Shown: positions 27,296 to 42,199 of the stretch, one piece after another
How positions within the stretch are numbered: position 1 is the stretch's first letter
How the letters are laid out: the number at the start of each line of letters is the position of its first letter
Assembly (NCBI GenBank): GCA_008973525.1
Contig: WACJ01000528.1
Location: 2,046,001-2,110,000 of the forward strand
Direction: 5' to 3'
Source of the DNA: Stenopsyche tienmushanensis
Taxonomy: Eukaryota > Arthropoda > Insecta > Trichoptera > Stenopsychidae
DNA length: 64,000 bases
Position numbers and translations under genes: made by a program
Notes under the pieces: generated by a model
What the model saw: only the letters and a program-made list of their open reading frames with translations
What the model was told of the DNA's origin: nothing
Databases searched by the model: none

Positions 27296-27537
27296 CAGTG
27301 ATGTAGTGCTAAATAAAAAAGTCTGGGAGCGCTGATTAATTATAATATTTCAGTACCCCCTCCCCTACTAGCAGTGATTTTCGCACCAAGTTTCCAACCA
27401 AACGTTTTTCAATTTAACCAATTTAAGTTAAAATAAATTTTTAAAAATTACAGTATATATTATGCAAAATTTCCAAATCGTTTAGAAAAAAGTGTGAGAA
27501 CGCCGACCCCACGCGCCCCCGCCCCACTACACCACTG
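27296..27537. mobile_element. hAT-type MITE with 8-bp target duplication
   Basis: A 242-bp element with terminal inverted repeats CAGTGATGTAGTG (left) and CACTACACCACTG (right, reverse complement CAGTGGTGTAGTG). It is flanked on both sides by the identical 8-mer TTAACAAA (27288-27295 and 27538-27545). An 8-bp duplication and CAGTG ends are characteristic of hAT. It is noncoding and lies in the interval between the small membrane protein and chimaerin. Confidence 0.85.
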
Positions 27538-27863
27538 TTAACAAACCAAATTAGACATTTTGAAAATCAAAATGGACGTTATACAAATTAAATTGGACGT
27601 TTAAAAGCACATTGTAATTGTAATTATATAAATACACATAAATAATTCTTTAAAATACAAAATATTTAGTGCAAATACTGCAAACACATCGACAGTATTT
27701 TAATCTACAAAATGGTTAGGCTGATTTTATCGTATAAATATTTCATGTGGAAATAGTGAAACATTGCCAGTCAGAAAATTAATAGTCATGGTTGATATAT
27801 TTACACTTAAGTTCTGTTACAGGTATATTTGACGTTTGTCGACATGTTTCCATAATGTAAATA

Positions 27864-30800
27864 ATGACTGCAAAAATGGCTACAGAGGTGCCCGAGGGGC
27901 GTCGTCCTGCATTATGGAAACCCGAATGTGACTATTGTTTCCTAATAATGTGAAATAGATTAAAGATAAATCATATTTATTGTGCTCTTTAGTCTTGTGC
28001 TAAACGTCTTCCCTTTTTAGTATACAAGCTACAACTCGAAGCTCCAAGACCGCTCGTCATTTCGTGCAAAAAAATCATAGAACGACCCATATATTTCGGG
28101 CCCGAATATCACGGAGTGATGTCTCACAAGGAAGCCATTGCCCTGCTCAGAAACGAACCGAACGGATCCTATCTCGTCAGGAAAGGATCCGAAAATAATC
28201 CTTTTTACACTATGACTTGGAAGTGCGTCTTTGATATTATACGCTTTCTTCGAATCTTAAACTGGAGCTATTCGTATTAATCACAAATGTATATTTTTGA
28301 GGTTCAACAATCAAATATCTCACTTCAAACTGTACTACGACGGGAGATATTTCGTGAAAGAGAAACGCTACGAATCGATGTTTGAATTGACCATGGACGG
28401 TCTGATACAGAGCCACATACAACTGCACGCCGCGCACATCACTGAATTGATGCACGAGAAAGTGGCCTACAAGGAGAGCCCTTACGTTACACTCAACCGT
28501 CGTCGTCTCCGCGCACTATCCAATAGGTGTTATTTAAAAATTTCAATTGAATTATGCAATTTGATGCAAAATTAAATCTCAATTATAATATTTAATTTAT
28601 AGAAACAAGGATAAGATAGTGAACGAAAAACTTAAAATTACTACCGATAAAATAGAAGATGCGCCTGAAACGGGAATTCAAGAAATGAATTTGATGGAAT
28701 GCTCCGACACCAACACGATAGATTCGCTTACCAATAATGAAAACGATTCAAACATTTTAATTGATAAATACAGTAAGCATCACTTGTTTAAAATTCACAC
28801 ATTCAAGGGTCTAAATTGGTGCGAATTTTGTGCAAATTTTTTATGGGGCTTTACAGCGCAAGGAGTTAAATGTGAAGGTAAACTAACAGTCTTTCAATAG
28901 GGATGCTCGAAATTTATTAGGTTATTGCGATTATATTGAACGATGTGTGCAAATCATCATATTTTATTTTCCATTGGAGAAATGTTTTGCCAAAAAAATC
29001 ATCGTTAGTGACGAGGCCCAATTTTGGATGAACGAATGAAGATTTAACGCCTTTAGACTTGTTCTTTTGGGGCTATCTTAAATCGTAGGGGTATGCATAT
29101 AAAAGCAAGCAATTGGTCCTCTCAAAGTCAACATAACGAATACCGTCCAGCAAATTTAGCCAGTTTTATTTAATTGAAAAAATCGAGCATCCTTATTGAA
29201 GAATCCTACATAATACTTACATAAACGTAGAATAATGCCTTATGGCTGTTTTCAGATTGCGGATTTATTGCTCACGCAAAGTGCGCCAAGCTCGTTCCCC
29301 ATCACTGTATGCCCGATTTGAAAAAATTCAGAGGCGTTTTTGGTATCGATCTCACAACGCTCTTGAACGCCCATTCCAGTACACTTCCGTTTGTAGTGAC
29401 GAAATGCGTTAAAGAGATTGAATCGCGGGGGATGGAACAAGAAGGAATCTATCGAATATCCGGTTTTGCAGACGAAATAGAAGCTTTAAAAATGGCTCTC
29501 GACAAAGGTCTATTTTGAAGCTAGAAAATTACAATGCTGATCGGATGTGTCACGAAATGATAATTTTTATTATTTCCGATAGATGGAGAGACTGCCAATC
29601 TCAGCGAATACGCCAACATCAACGTAATAGCTGGTTGTCTCAAATTGTATTTGCGGCTTCTTCCAGTTCCACTACTTACCCATCAACTGCATCCCAATTT
29701 GGTGAAAGCATCGTGTATGTATTTTTTAGATTTTTTGACAAAATGCGGAGTTAGTCGCAGAAGTACCCGACCTAACAAAGAAAATAATTGAAAAAAAATA
29801 TCTTTATTTCTCAACAGTCTCCGTTCAACTCGATACAATTTTCCCAGCAATATTCAATAGCTTCGATACCCTGTTTATAGTCAGAACCATCGGGCTCCTC
29901 GAAATAGCCATGGACTTTTACCACAAAGACATTTTTTCATGTTTGGAAAAAGAAAATAATCAGATTAAATCTGGCGAATAGGGTGCATGAAGAAGCAATT
30001 CGAACTCATTGATTTGACCACTGCGATAACGAATTTGTGAACTGGTGTATTGTCTTGATGAAACAACCCTTTCTTTTTAGCTGCGGAGATTAAAGTCGCG
30101 GTTCGCGTCGGTAGGTCATTGGACGGCACAGTTTTTGACAGGACACGGCCATTTTAGTGTCACGGCTGTCAAATCGCTCAGATTGCCCATGCACTGCACC
30201 GATCAAGGACACATAATACGTTCTGTGGACATGTGAAGGCATGGGTGACAAGAGAGAGGCGTTTCTACGACGGGTTCGCGGGCCAAGTGAGGGGCCCGTG
30301 GAGCATAGAGATATGGTGACCCGTCCCCGGTGCCTTCAGCACCTTTTCAGCTTTTTGTGATAGTTTCGGCACAAAGTGCGTCCCCGACGGTTACTATGCC
30401 AAACATTGGATCGATCTGAGATCTGGCGTAGCTAACAGCGTAGAGTAAAATCATACCCACACGATAAAGTAAATATAGAATCATCCACACTTGTACTACT
30501 ACACGTTGAATACACAGTTAATGCGTTTCCGGCTGCAGCCCTCTGCTGAGGTCGGACCCTATTTTGCCTGAACCTTCCTGACTTTTGCTTATTCTTCTCT
30601 CTCTTCTCTACTTTTTATTTTTTGCCTTGCAATGCGCTCGGTCATCTCGACTCGGTCGGTCCTTTCTGGGGACATTAAATTAGTTTTCATAATAACTCTA
30701 GTGTTGTCAGATGTGCAGGTTGTCATAAGGTCGTTTTTTACTCGACCTGGTTACATGCTCGGATGTGGTTGTCCCCCACCCCCCCCTTTTTTTCTTAGCC

Positions 30801-32458
30801 AAATGCAGCCGTTTTTACTCGATTTCATTACTCAAATGTTACAATATGTTTGCATAATACTCGTCGTTGATTGTTTTTCTTTTTTGAAGATAATTAAAAT
30901 TATCATATGCACATCCCCATAAATTGACTTCGCCTTCTTTGGAGCCGATTTTTTCGTTTCAGTATATTTTTTTGACTGTTTCTTTGTCTTCTGTTGAAAT
31001 GTCCGGGCATGGCATCCGATCGTTAGGCGCTGAAAGGCGGACCGGTAGGACACGCACTCATCTTTTAGGGCACTTTGCGTAATTTAGAGGGAAAATGCAT
31101 CCCCGAGGCTTTCTGCGATCTTCATGATCACGGAAGCCCCTCCAGACATTATTTTACATGGGTGGCTCACGCCAGGTCGAGAGCGAGACTCCTTACCCAT
31201 AAAACTTACATATTTATCTATTTTATCATGTTTTAATTTATAAAATTTAGCTAGTTTCTCCACCGCGCTCAGAGCGCAAGTGGCCATCCGAAATTGAGAA
31301 TGAGTGTGTCCTCGCGAACATGGATATTAAATTTAGGTTTTTCACCTTGCTGTGCATTTTTATTGAGCAGGCTGGCATGTTTCCGAAAAGTGTGGGTCAG
31401 TGGAGGGTCTGCATGTTCCTTTGTCTTTGGGTAGGCATTTTTTGCTACGGTGCCCATCCATAAAACTCCAGGAGTTGGCCAACCCTACGCCTGTGGGCAA
31501 CAGTTGAGCCCCTGGGATAATGATGTAGAGCAAAGGTGGGCGCAAGCAGCCTCGTCAGTTTGCTCATTGCGATAGCCCAGTTAACATGAATTGGGAGGGC
31601 AGCTCACCCTGTGATGTGCACCTGTAAATTGGAATTGCTGGATACAGAATGGCCAGAGCTGCTTAAACAGCGACTCATCTTTGTAGCTACGTATTACAAA
31701 TGATAAAACCATTATCATAAGGAAAGGGAGCAGTTCGTAATCTGCTGCAGCCTACAGTGACCTCGTGTAGTAGCCCCTTTGTTTACGCATAACTTCTTCC
31801 TTCTTCAAATGATCTTCCTCGGGAACCTCACCTCCTTTTAGAGGGTGCGAAGTGAAAAGGGCGTGGAAGTGTCCAGGATGTGTCGACTATTGCTGTGAAA
31901 AATCACCACACAATCAATTGAAGCATCCTCATAATGCTATTTGTTTCATTGTGAGCAAACGCAGCACCCATCTTGCGCATAGCTTTCAATATGCGATGTG
32001 CAGCACTTTTTAAAATGCTAGCTCACGCACTTTCAGTCGATGCTCATCCAATATCATTTTGGCAGCTCGTATTTGTGTTGTTTTTAAATTCACATATTAT
32101 GATTTTTATTACAGATTTGAAAACGCCCTCCGAACAGATCAAATCTCTGCGGGAAACGTTAACTGATCTTCCTCCCGCCCACTACATCACCCTACAATAT
32201 ATGATACAACATTTATACAAGTAATTTCATTTATGCATTTACGGCGTGTTAATGAAAATGTTCAAACTTATCGGCGCATATTGTTATTATTTCAGGGTGT
32301 CTTTGCTATCGAACATGAACAAAATGACGGCGCACAATTTGAGCACCGTGTTTGCTCCCACTCTCATGGCTATGCCACCGCAGTGCACCGATCTCACGCA
32401 AGAAATTTACGTCCTGGAAATACTCATAACTCATTCGACGAAAATTTTTGGATCTTGA
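27864..32458 (+). CDS. chimaerin (SH2-C1-RhoGAP), complete
   Basis: Rac GTPase-activating protein of the chimaerin family (vertebrate CHN1/CHN2; fly RhoGAP5A), expected to be recruited to membranes by diacylglycerol. Eight exons in phase: 27864-27927, 28021-28222, 28302-28526, 28603-28877, 29256-29507, 29583-29714, 32115-32220, 32296-32458; 472 residues against about 459 in human alpha-2 chimaerin. SH2 about 46-137 (GSYLVRKG, with the phosphotyrosine-binding Arg). C1 domain 224-273 with the full His/Cys set ([18 protein letters not shown], then [13 protein letters not shown]). RhoGAP from about 284 with arginine finger R322 in GIYRISG. The first exon (PALWKPE) joins to LYKLQLEAP as in vertebrate alpha-2. 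An alternative start 4 codons later (27876) has a better context. The donor at 29508 (GTCTAT) is weak. Intron 6 is swollen to 2.4 kb by nested transposons. Confidence 0.95.
28960..29180 (+). mobile_element. Tc1/mariner-type DDE transposase fragment in a chimaerin intron
   Basis: Plus strand, with internal deletion: [16 protein letters not shown] (first catalytic Asp) joins directly to [14 protein letters not shown] (the PLD-FLWGY segment before the last catalytic residue), then a frame-shifted [10 protein letters not shown]. Same family as the copy at 11255-12165. It lies wholly in the intron 28878-29255, in the same orientation as the gene. Confidence 0.7.
29752..30083 (-). mobile_element. 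mariner 3' part, interrupted copy
   Basis: Begins with the terminal motif AGTCGCAGAAGTACCCGACC. The minus strand encodes the mariner end: [21 protein letters not shown], and [17 protein letters not shown] before a stop. Continuation of the same element is at 30787-30840 and 31880-32080, separated by LINE insertions (see findings). Confidence 0.7.
30084..30790 (+). mobile_element. R1-type LINE 3' end inserted in mariner
   Basis: Matches, inverted, 53745-54170: shared are GACACGGCCATTTTA, the GATTGCCCATGCACTGCA segment, GTGGACATGTGAAGGCA and TTTTTTACTCGACCTGG. It encodes the R1-type Cys/His segment and ends at TTTTTTTCTTA, where mariner sequence resumes (AGCCAAATGCA). Confidence 0.65.
30900..31340 (+). 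mobile_element. second R1-type LINE end fragment
   Basis: Matches 18720-19260 and, inverted, 9420-9830: GTAGGACACGCACTCATCTT, the GAAAATGCATCCCCGAGG segment, and GCGCAAGTGGCCATCCGAAA. A Jockey/CR1-like GC-rich stretch with no clear frame follows to about 31860. Confidence 0.5.
31880..32085 (-). mobile_element. mariner 5' part, continuation of the interrupted copy
   Basis: Aligns with 50875-51085 (mariner): ATTGTGAGCAAACGCAGCAC, TCTTGCGCATAGCTTTCA and the TTTTCAGTCGATG-like segment. Together with 29752-30083 and 30787-30840 it reconstructs the order of one broken mariner. Ends just before the chimaerin exon at 32115. Confidence 0.55.
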
Positions 32459-32539
32459 ACAAAAAATTATATTTGTATTATTTTGTCTATAGGTGTATTT
32501 ATGCTAGCACAGAATGCATTCCTAAATATTGAAATTTAT

Positions 32540-34800
32540 AGAATTTGTACGATTTAATTGTGCTTTTTTCACCCACAATTGATTATTATTTATAAGGTGA
32601 TTGTATTTTTTATAGTGTTCATACATAAAATATCTTTATTTATAATTAGATTAGGATTCCGATTACTCGCTAGTATCAGGTAAACGTGGAAATTTTTATT
32701 AGGCTTTAAGCCTGAGCCAATTTTAAATTGGGAATCGACAGTTTTATGCATTCCAGTTCTGATGACCAAGTCATTCAATTTTAGTTTTAAAAGACTGGTA
32801 TCCAATATATCAATTCAAAAAATGTGATTTTAGATAATTCTAACGGAACGTATAATAATTTTTGTATTATTTTTAATAAAACTAATTAAAAAACAAGTTT
32901 TTTCGCCGTCATTCGCTACCCTTACAAGATTGTAAAAAGTATTCGATTGATTCTAAAAAGGGCAATAAATAAAAATTCGTTTAAATCTGAGAAGTTTATT
33001 CCTAAAGTTGAAAATTATTTCAGCTAAAAATGTACAAATATATTGAGATATAAACATGTTTTTAAACTCTAAATAATAAAACGTATCGTTATCAAAATAA
33101 TAGAGATCTTGTAAAATATTGCACTAATAAATATGGCGTAAATTAATACTCAAATTTTGCTTCCTTAATTGCAATCTCGTTAGAAATCTACGTGAAGCTA
33201 TGCATCGAAGATTAAGGCCTTTAAAATAATTCAGCCCGATCGATAGATAATATTGTTCCTAAACATATTGAAGGAGGACTAGTTTCCGGATTGCAAAATT
33301 ACTTTGCAACCTTTAATATCACTCACTACGCTAACATTGTCATAACATCAGCGCTTTAATTTATAACATACAAAATATAAAACCGACGCTTGTCCAACTT
33401 AAAATCCATATTCACATCCATAACGTAAATTATTACGATCGTGAGTACTCACATAAAACTTTAACGCTTTATAATTCATCTAATATTAATAGATTTTCAT
33501 CGAGAGAGCAATCGCCGTTTTTTTTAGACAGATAGAACGTTATACGACGTAACTGCCGAATACAATCGATAGACATTAAAAGTACATTAAATATATAATA
33601 AAAATATCTCTTTACATGACGACATATTTTCGTATAAAAAATTGCCATTCACTATTTTAATACTGTAAATTAAAAAAAAAATCATTCTATCAGGAATGAA
33701 AAATCTATCCTAAATTAAGTAACTCGTATTTACAGACAACATTGATTAATACATATATAATATCATAGTTCAGCCGTAAATAGTCCACTACAGGATTAGA
33801 GGGTTATATAAAGCAACTGTAGTGTCTATCTGTCTAAAATTATATTAAAAATAGAGACTTTTGCTTGACTCGATCGAAACATTATTTTGATTTCACACAA
33901 AAATATGCATTCAATATACGCGCTACCATAAATTATTAAATTACTCTGCAATCGTATTTATTTTATGATATAATAAAGTTTCGTACTATTTATACGAAGG
34001 AACATTTCAAAATGGAGTAAAATTTTATTTTACTTTGCCGTCTCGGGACAAATTTTAAAATTTGTAAGTTTGATATTTAAATAAGCAAAAACCATATATA
34101 AACGACGCCCGTCGCACTTATTCATCCGTGTTTGCTTTTTACGTGCCTGTCGAGCGCAGCGGGGTTTCTGAACGTCGAGAAACATTTGCTGCAGACGAGT
34201 TTCACCTGAAAATATACGAATTTATCAGAACGGCGCGATTATTTTGCAACCGTTTTAAAGCGTTAATTTACCTCTTGGCAGTTGGAAATGACGCAACCTT
34301 TTATTTTTATTGGCAAAGAAACTTTTTCACCGCCTATGTCTTCATCGTCAGAAGAAAAACTGTCCTCACTAAAAAAAAAAAATGATCAAATTAAACCGCA
34401 GGTAAAAGTAAATAACAAATGATACGATTTCTCACATGGCATACTTTTTAGTATCGCATGTGTGACTAAGTGCCTGCCTGTAAACGTGTTAATTTGTTGC
34501 GAAAATAAAAGAACAGGGTTACCGTGCAAGCTTGCAAGTTTACTTTTGGAGGAGTAGATTTTACAAAGGAGTGATGATACTTTGCTAATTACGCCACTCC
34601 AGAACAGTCGAGGGGGAATAACAAAATTGGTCAACGATAAAAATGATGCCAGTATCTTAATTATCAAAACAAACGCCTGCTCTCAAGACAACACGAACAA
34701 AAGTCATCCTATCTCTGTTGAAAGAGCTTAATAGCTTATCCGACAATAGCGATTTCAGTTATTTATATCTAAAATTTAAATTAAAAATATATTGAGAATG
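32540..34800. other. AT-rich 3' flank of chimaerin and intergenic DNA
   Basis: Includes AATAAA-like sites soon after the chimaerin stop. An open frame at 34128-34385 (motifs VSERRETFAADEFHL) has no recognised family and ends in a lysine run at a poly-A tract. Nothing else is supported. Confidence 0.35.
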
Positions 34801-35480
34801 TTTAGACGTGTAGGGATACTTTTATGGCATGACTATGCACGCATGTATGAGACGCAAGACACCCGTCTCTGTCTTATGATTTCCGGTCTGAAAGTGTGTA
34901 CTATGTGAAATAGTAACCATCGAGGGCGCATTTGGCGCCGCCTGGAGCAAAAGGTTTTAAAGGCACTGGGATGGGTCATCGTTTTTATGTCCAACAGGTC
35001 CAAGATAGAGACCTCTGACGTGGCACAGGAGCACCTCTCTCTTGGAAACCATGCCAGAACACGATCACCGAATATGTTCTGCGTTCATGAACAGATTTTT
35101 TCGTGAACCTAACCTTGCTAGGTATGCAGCGAAATGGCCATGTCCCATCAGGATCTCAGAAGTCCAGTGATTGAGGATGACCCATCTATATGTAAGACGA
35201 CGTGATGGCCGCGTTATTAGACTAATTATATATGATTGAAGTATCTACAAGAATTTCTTTTGCTATATCCGCCTGAAGGGTGAAGCTACCGACTTTGATT
35301 TTTCTATTAATCTTTAATAAATGCTTAACCAAAATAATCTGGACTTTTAAATCCAGCAGAATAATTCCCGCCAGGATGGGAGGGCTATCGGTAGTCACTG
35401 TCCTGTAGGCAGCTGTGATGCGCGGATGTGGCATTCTCTGCACTAACCAGAGTTTTCGTCTCACCATAGAATTAGTTTTT
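34800..35480 (-). mobile_element. R1-type LINE C-terminal and 3' fragment
   Basis: The minus-strand frame 35222-35467 reads LVQRMPHPRITAAYRTVTTD then SPPILAGIILLDLKV, the standard R1/TRAS region past the polymerase (usual form ITGAYRTVST-AL-VLAGI-PLDL). 34860-35130 holds the Cys/His segment and the FGAKCALDGYY-like end. The outermost part (34800-34870) matches the right edge of the window (63921-64000). Confidence 0.7.
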
Positions 35481-36000
35481 TGTATTGTGACTGACGATGA
35501 AAAGAAAGATATACTGCGATAATCCCAAGCATTTGATTAAACCCGATCAAGCAATATCCTCGATTCAAAGCTCTGTATTTGATGGGATCAGGTGGTATTA
35601 TGGGCTGCTCTCCAACCCAACCTAACAACGTAGGAGATCTCTACCGTAATTGATGCATTTGAGCCGTGCATTGAAGTAAAGTGGCCATAACATGTCCAAA
35701 ACAATAGACCGCAAGTCGCACCAGCGGTCAAAACTTACCTGAAAACAATGAAATAGGAAGTTTTATCCCACCCGCTGTACTCTCCCAATATTGCTACTTC
35801 CCATTAACATTTATTCCGATTGATGATTCATGACTTGGACGAGCAGCACTCCACTTCTATGAAGGCACCAAAAAATAGCTTCTTGGACAGCCTCGAAAGA
35901 CAGCCAAAATTTGTGGCTGACAATGGGCAATACTTTAATTTACTTGCCTTTTTATTACTTTTTTAAAATAAAGGATTTATTTTCTCATGACGAACTGCGA
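35480..36000. other. LINE-like remnants
   Basis: GC-richer sequence continuing from the R1-type fragment, with no intact frame; probably older retroelement pieces. Confidence 0.3.
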
Positions 36001-36008
36001 GAACTTAT

Positions 36009-38534
<2,526 letters not shown>

Positions 38535-38869
38535 CTGTATTTAACAATCATGTTATAAAATAATACAATTAAAACAGTTAATTTTAACAAAGAAGTATGA
38601 ATTGATGGCAACTTGAGATTATTGTCAATTTTTTGAGGATTTCGGATGGAACTATCGACTAATGTCATTCTTGACAGAGAATGCAATTAAAATACGCCAT
38701 TGCTCAACTTCTTCGCTTCAATGTAAAACCATGACTGGGGTCAATTAAATGACATTTAGAATTTTATTCAGGTAAAAAGTGCATACTTTTTTTTTGTTGC
38801 TATTGTAATGTTGTTTCAGATATCCGATACCAGAGAGATTTATTCGATTTAGTTGTCACGTATTGACTA

Positions 38870-39220
38870 TCATCAAGACCGTTCGACGGGGTCGATCGTC
38901 GAGCAGACGACGAAGCGCAACAAGAATAAAATCAAGCGAAAAAAAGAGAAGAACCAAGAGCGAGGATTGACGAGCGGTGGAAATTCAATAAAAGAGCGAT
39001 TCTCGTCGCGACGGCAGCTGACGGCTCCGGATGAACGAAGAAGCAAAAACTGAAGAGGGAACTGACCCCGAGGGGCTGCAGACACAGTTGGCAGACGGGC
39101 GCAGCCGCCATCACCCCCGCGGCGCCAAAAATCAAATAAAAAAACAATGCACGCCACTGCCTCCCGCAGCGAGAGCGCGCCCCAAACGCGCTCAATTTCG
39201 GCCATACACCATCGAACAAC
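38870..39220 (-). promoter_or_regulatory. GC-rich promoter candidate of the zinc-finger gene
   Basis: A GC-rich island between the zinc-finger gene (minus) and the coiled-coil gene (plus, start 39843), open in several frames by composition. Likely the promoter and 5' UTR of the zinc-finger gene; it could also serve the coiled-coil gene. Inference from position. Confidence 0.35.
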
Positions 39221-39842
39221 AATCCTCTTGCTTTTTTTCGATAATATTATTCATTTGCCAATAAAAATAGTTTTAAGCGTCAATAAAAATCTTAAACGTA
39301 TAATACTTTAACGATCGATTTTTAACGACATCCGCTTTAATAAAATTAATAAATTTATTCAGCGTCAAAAACGATAAATATACAGATGTGAATAACATTA
39401 AAAAATATTTATATGTGAGTATCCCTCCAATATTTATTAAAATAAAATAAAAATTATAAAAATATTTTTTCAAAATAAGATTTTCCTCGTTGGTATAATA
39501 AACTTCCATTATTTTTTTATTATTATTAAAAGAAGTCATTATTAAAATGATTATATTATTTCCGTGTATGCATTTGGTAATTTGATTAATTGTTAAAAAA
39601 AATAAGACGAGCAAATAAAAACGCGTTTTATGGCCAAAGAAAATTTGTCACAATGATTAGTACTTGAAAGCAAAATATTTAAAATATTAATTTTTATTTC
39701 GCTATTCATCGAGGAACTATTGCACGCTTGGGAAACGCGAAGTGTTTATTTCTTTACGGCTGCGCAGTTTCAAAACTGACGCTCGTTTGATCGATAAGAA
39801 ATGTGAGTTTCCATCGAGCTTTTCAATATTTAATCTAAGAAC

Positions 39843-40973
39843 ATGGCACTGGCCATGGCGAATCCGCTCGCTTTCATACCGACGCTCAATGCGAAACGCA
39901 GAACAAAAAGGAAGAAAAAATCAAAGAGCAAAGTTAGAGAATTAGAGTCTTACACGATGTCAGGATTTCAAGACGATAGAAAGGCTCCTTTCCCGGATAT
40001 CGGTAAAAATATTTCCGAACACGATAGAAGAATCCTGGATCGACTGGGGGCTAAGCTTCAACGAGAGCGCGACGATGCGGAGCTTCCGCAACGTTTCCAC
40101 GCGATATGGGACCGAGAACGCAAGCAACGCGAACAAGTAAGAAAATGCATATTTTTAGTTGCTTAGCATTCGTACTTATTGTATCTTTTTTTAAGATCAA
40201 AAAAGAACAAGAGGAAGATTACAAGGAGTATTTGAAAATGAAACGAAAACTCGAAGACTATGTGAATTTAAATAAAAAGCTCCAAAGCAAAAAATTTGAC
40301 ATGTGGGAACGAGAACTTTTAATGGATCGTATCACTTCGAAGGATCGTGCCGCTGAATGTCGCCTGCAGACTATAAATCTTCAAAAGGTTTCTTTTTTTG
40401 AATAAATTTAAATTATTGACGCAAATGTATCATTTTAAATCGTTTTGTTTGAATTTATCAATAGGGCGAAGAGATTCATCGTAGGCAAGAAATGGCCAAG
40501 GAGCGTCTAGAAAACGCTTTAGATATAATAAAAATCAGAAAGATCGAAGAATTAACGTGGAGAAAAAGCATATCTGAAGAATTAAATGCTAGAATTGAAA
40601 ATGCGAATTTCAACAAAGAAATGCTGATACAATTGATTAAAAAGGTATTACTTTCTATTGTATGCGTTGAACGTTTATCGCAAGAGTCGTAAATTTATAA
40701 CGAATACTTGTCTGCCAGCGTGCTTTAATAGACAATAGACTTCATGAAGATATCCATCAGAGAAATTGGCACGAGAAGCGGTCTTCAGAAAGCGAACATT
40801 TGAATCAACTCAAATTGCAAGTGATGGAGAAACTCAATAAGATAGAAAGAATAAAAGAGGAAAAGGAGGCCAAACTTAGAGATTCAAAGCGCATGGCGGA
40901 TCTCACTGCAACGATGCGAGAGAATTTAAAGTACGCTCTTGAAGTCATCGAATATCGACGTGCAAACGTTTAA
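39843..40973 (+). CDS. coiled-coil protein, 306 residues, complete
   Basis: Four exons, all phase 0: 39843-40136, 40196-40387, 40465-40644, 40719-40973 (TAA). The N terminus is strongly basic (KRRTKRKKKSKSKVREL), then Glu/Lys/Arg-rich helix runs to the end (e.g. EQEEDYKEYLKMKRKLEDYV, EEIHRRQEMAKERLENAL, KLNKIERIKEEKEAKLRD). The whole length after about residue 55 is predicted coiled coil by its heptad-like pattern; there are no catalytic motifs, membrane segments or Cys pairs. A second in-frame ATG lies 12 bp downstream (39855). Such proteins are often cytoskeletal or ciliary, but I do not recognise this family. AATAAA at 41293 is a possible poly(A) signal. Confidence 0.8.
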
Positions 40974-42050
40974 GGGGGGAAACCAGTTTAAGAGGCAGAT
41001 ATTTTAGTGTTTTTCATGATTTTTTTTAACAGGGAAAGAATGATTAGAGTTTGTTTAAACTTTGAGAATATCTTATTAATATTTTGAAGTACATCTGAAT
41101 TCTTTTTTTAATTAATTTCCGCCAGAAATATCCGAATTATAAGCTGATGTAAATGGAAGGTCGCTATCGCTGCGTCTATTCTGTCGGTTGTCGTGCTGCT
41201 CATCGATTTGCCGTATATAATTAAAGCTCAGCGAGCCAATAAATACTTTCAGCTCGTTCATAATCATTTCAAGTGCTGAATTCCCTTCATTAAATAAAGC
41301 AAAACTATTTTTTAAACAAAAAAACGATTTTTCGAACCGTCTAACTTGTTTCCCCCCTTAATTGCTTTTCATATTAATGATCTCACGCCTTCTAAAGATT
41401 AGCACATCTCATTTGCACTGTTTTATTATATAATGTTATTCAAATGTGACACTTAGATGTTTATTTTTGTATAAATAGGTTATAAAATCTTGTATCGCTC
41501 AACATTTATAGTTCCAGCATTGCAGCGTAACACTTCAAATAGTATCTTTCTTGATTAACGCAAAGAAAAAGGCGTCATGTAACAATAACATTATACAGTG
41601 TTGACGTCTAGACGTTAAATTTGGATAACCTTATATATGAGATCGAACATTGTATTAATAATCAAATGGTTTTTTTTTCCAGACGATCTTCCAATGCAGA
41701 TCTATCGAGCCTATATCTGAGCACTTCAAGTTTATATCTATACAAATGAAAATTGATATAAACGCATATATATATTATTAAGAAGTTTCAAATTTAATTT
41801 AGTAATTCCAAAGTAATAAAAAAGTAAATCAAAAGTCATAAGATATCCTTCAATCTTTACAGATTTATTGTCTTCGAATTTTAAATTTTCATAAAAACAA
41901 TTCCATTAATGTGCTTAAAAATGTTTTATTCTGTTCCTATAAAATTAGGCTTATTTTTAAATAAATAAAAACAAAATTCCGTGCAGTTTTACTTCTAATA
42001 TTCAATAGAAATATGTAAATTTTGAAATTACTCTTTAAATCAATTCAAAA
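40974..42050. other. 3' flank of the coiled-coil gene, AT-rich
   Basis: A G-run immediately after the stop (TTTAAGGGGGGAAA) is matched by the inverted TTTCCCCCCTTAA near 41349-41361, so a ~390-bp element with short inverted ends may sit in the 3' UTR. No gene seen. Confidence 0.3.
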
Positions 42051-42061
42051 TGTTTTATTAA

Positions 42062-42192
42062 CCCTATATCACTAATCATTAGTCTCGCAGACTACAGACT
42101 CGGAACACATTCGACGTGTATGCACACTCCCGAATCTTCGCCATTTTCCATCATTGCATGATGCGCGCATGCACATGATTAGTGATCTAGGG
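42062..42192. mobile_element. piggyBac-like MITE with TTAA duplication, copy 1
   Basis: A 131-bp element between TTAA (42058-42061) and TTAA (42193-42196). The left end CCCTATATCACTAATCAT and right end ATGATTAGTGATCTAGGG are inverted repeats with one mismatch. No coding sequence. TTAA plus CCCT ends is the piggyBac signature. Confidence 0.8.
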
Positions 42193-42199
42193 TTAATTG

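Noticed and set aside
34128..34385. 85-codon open frame ending in lysines
   Set aside because: The end runs into a poly-A tract; no homology recognised and no neighbouring exon.
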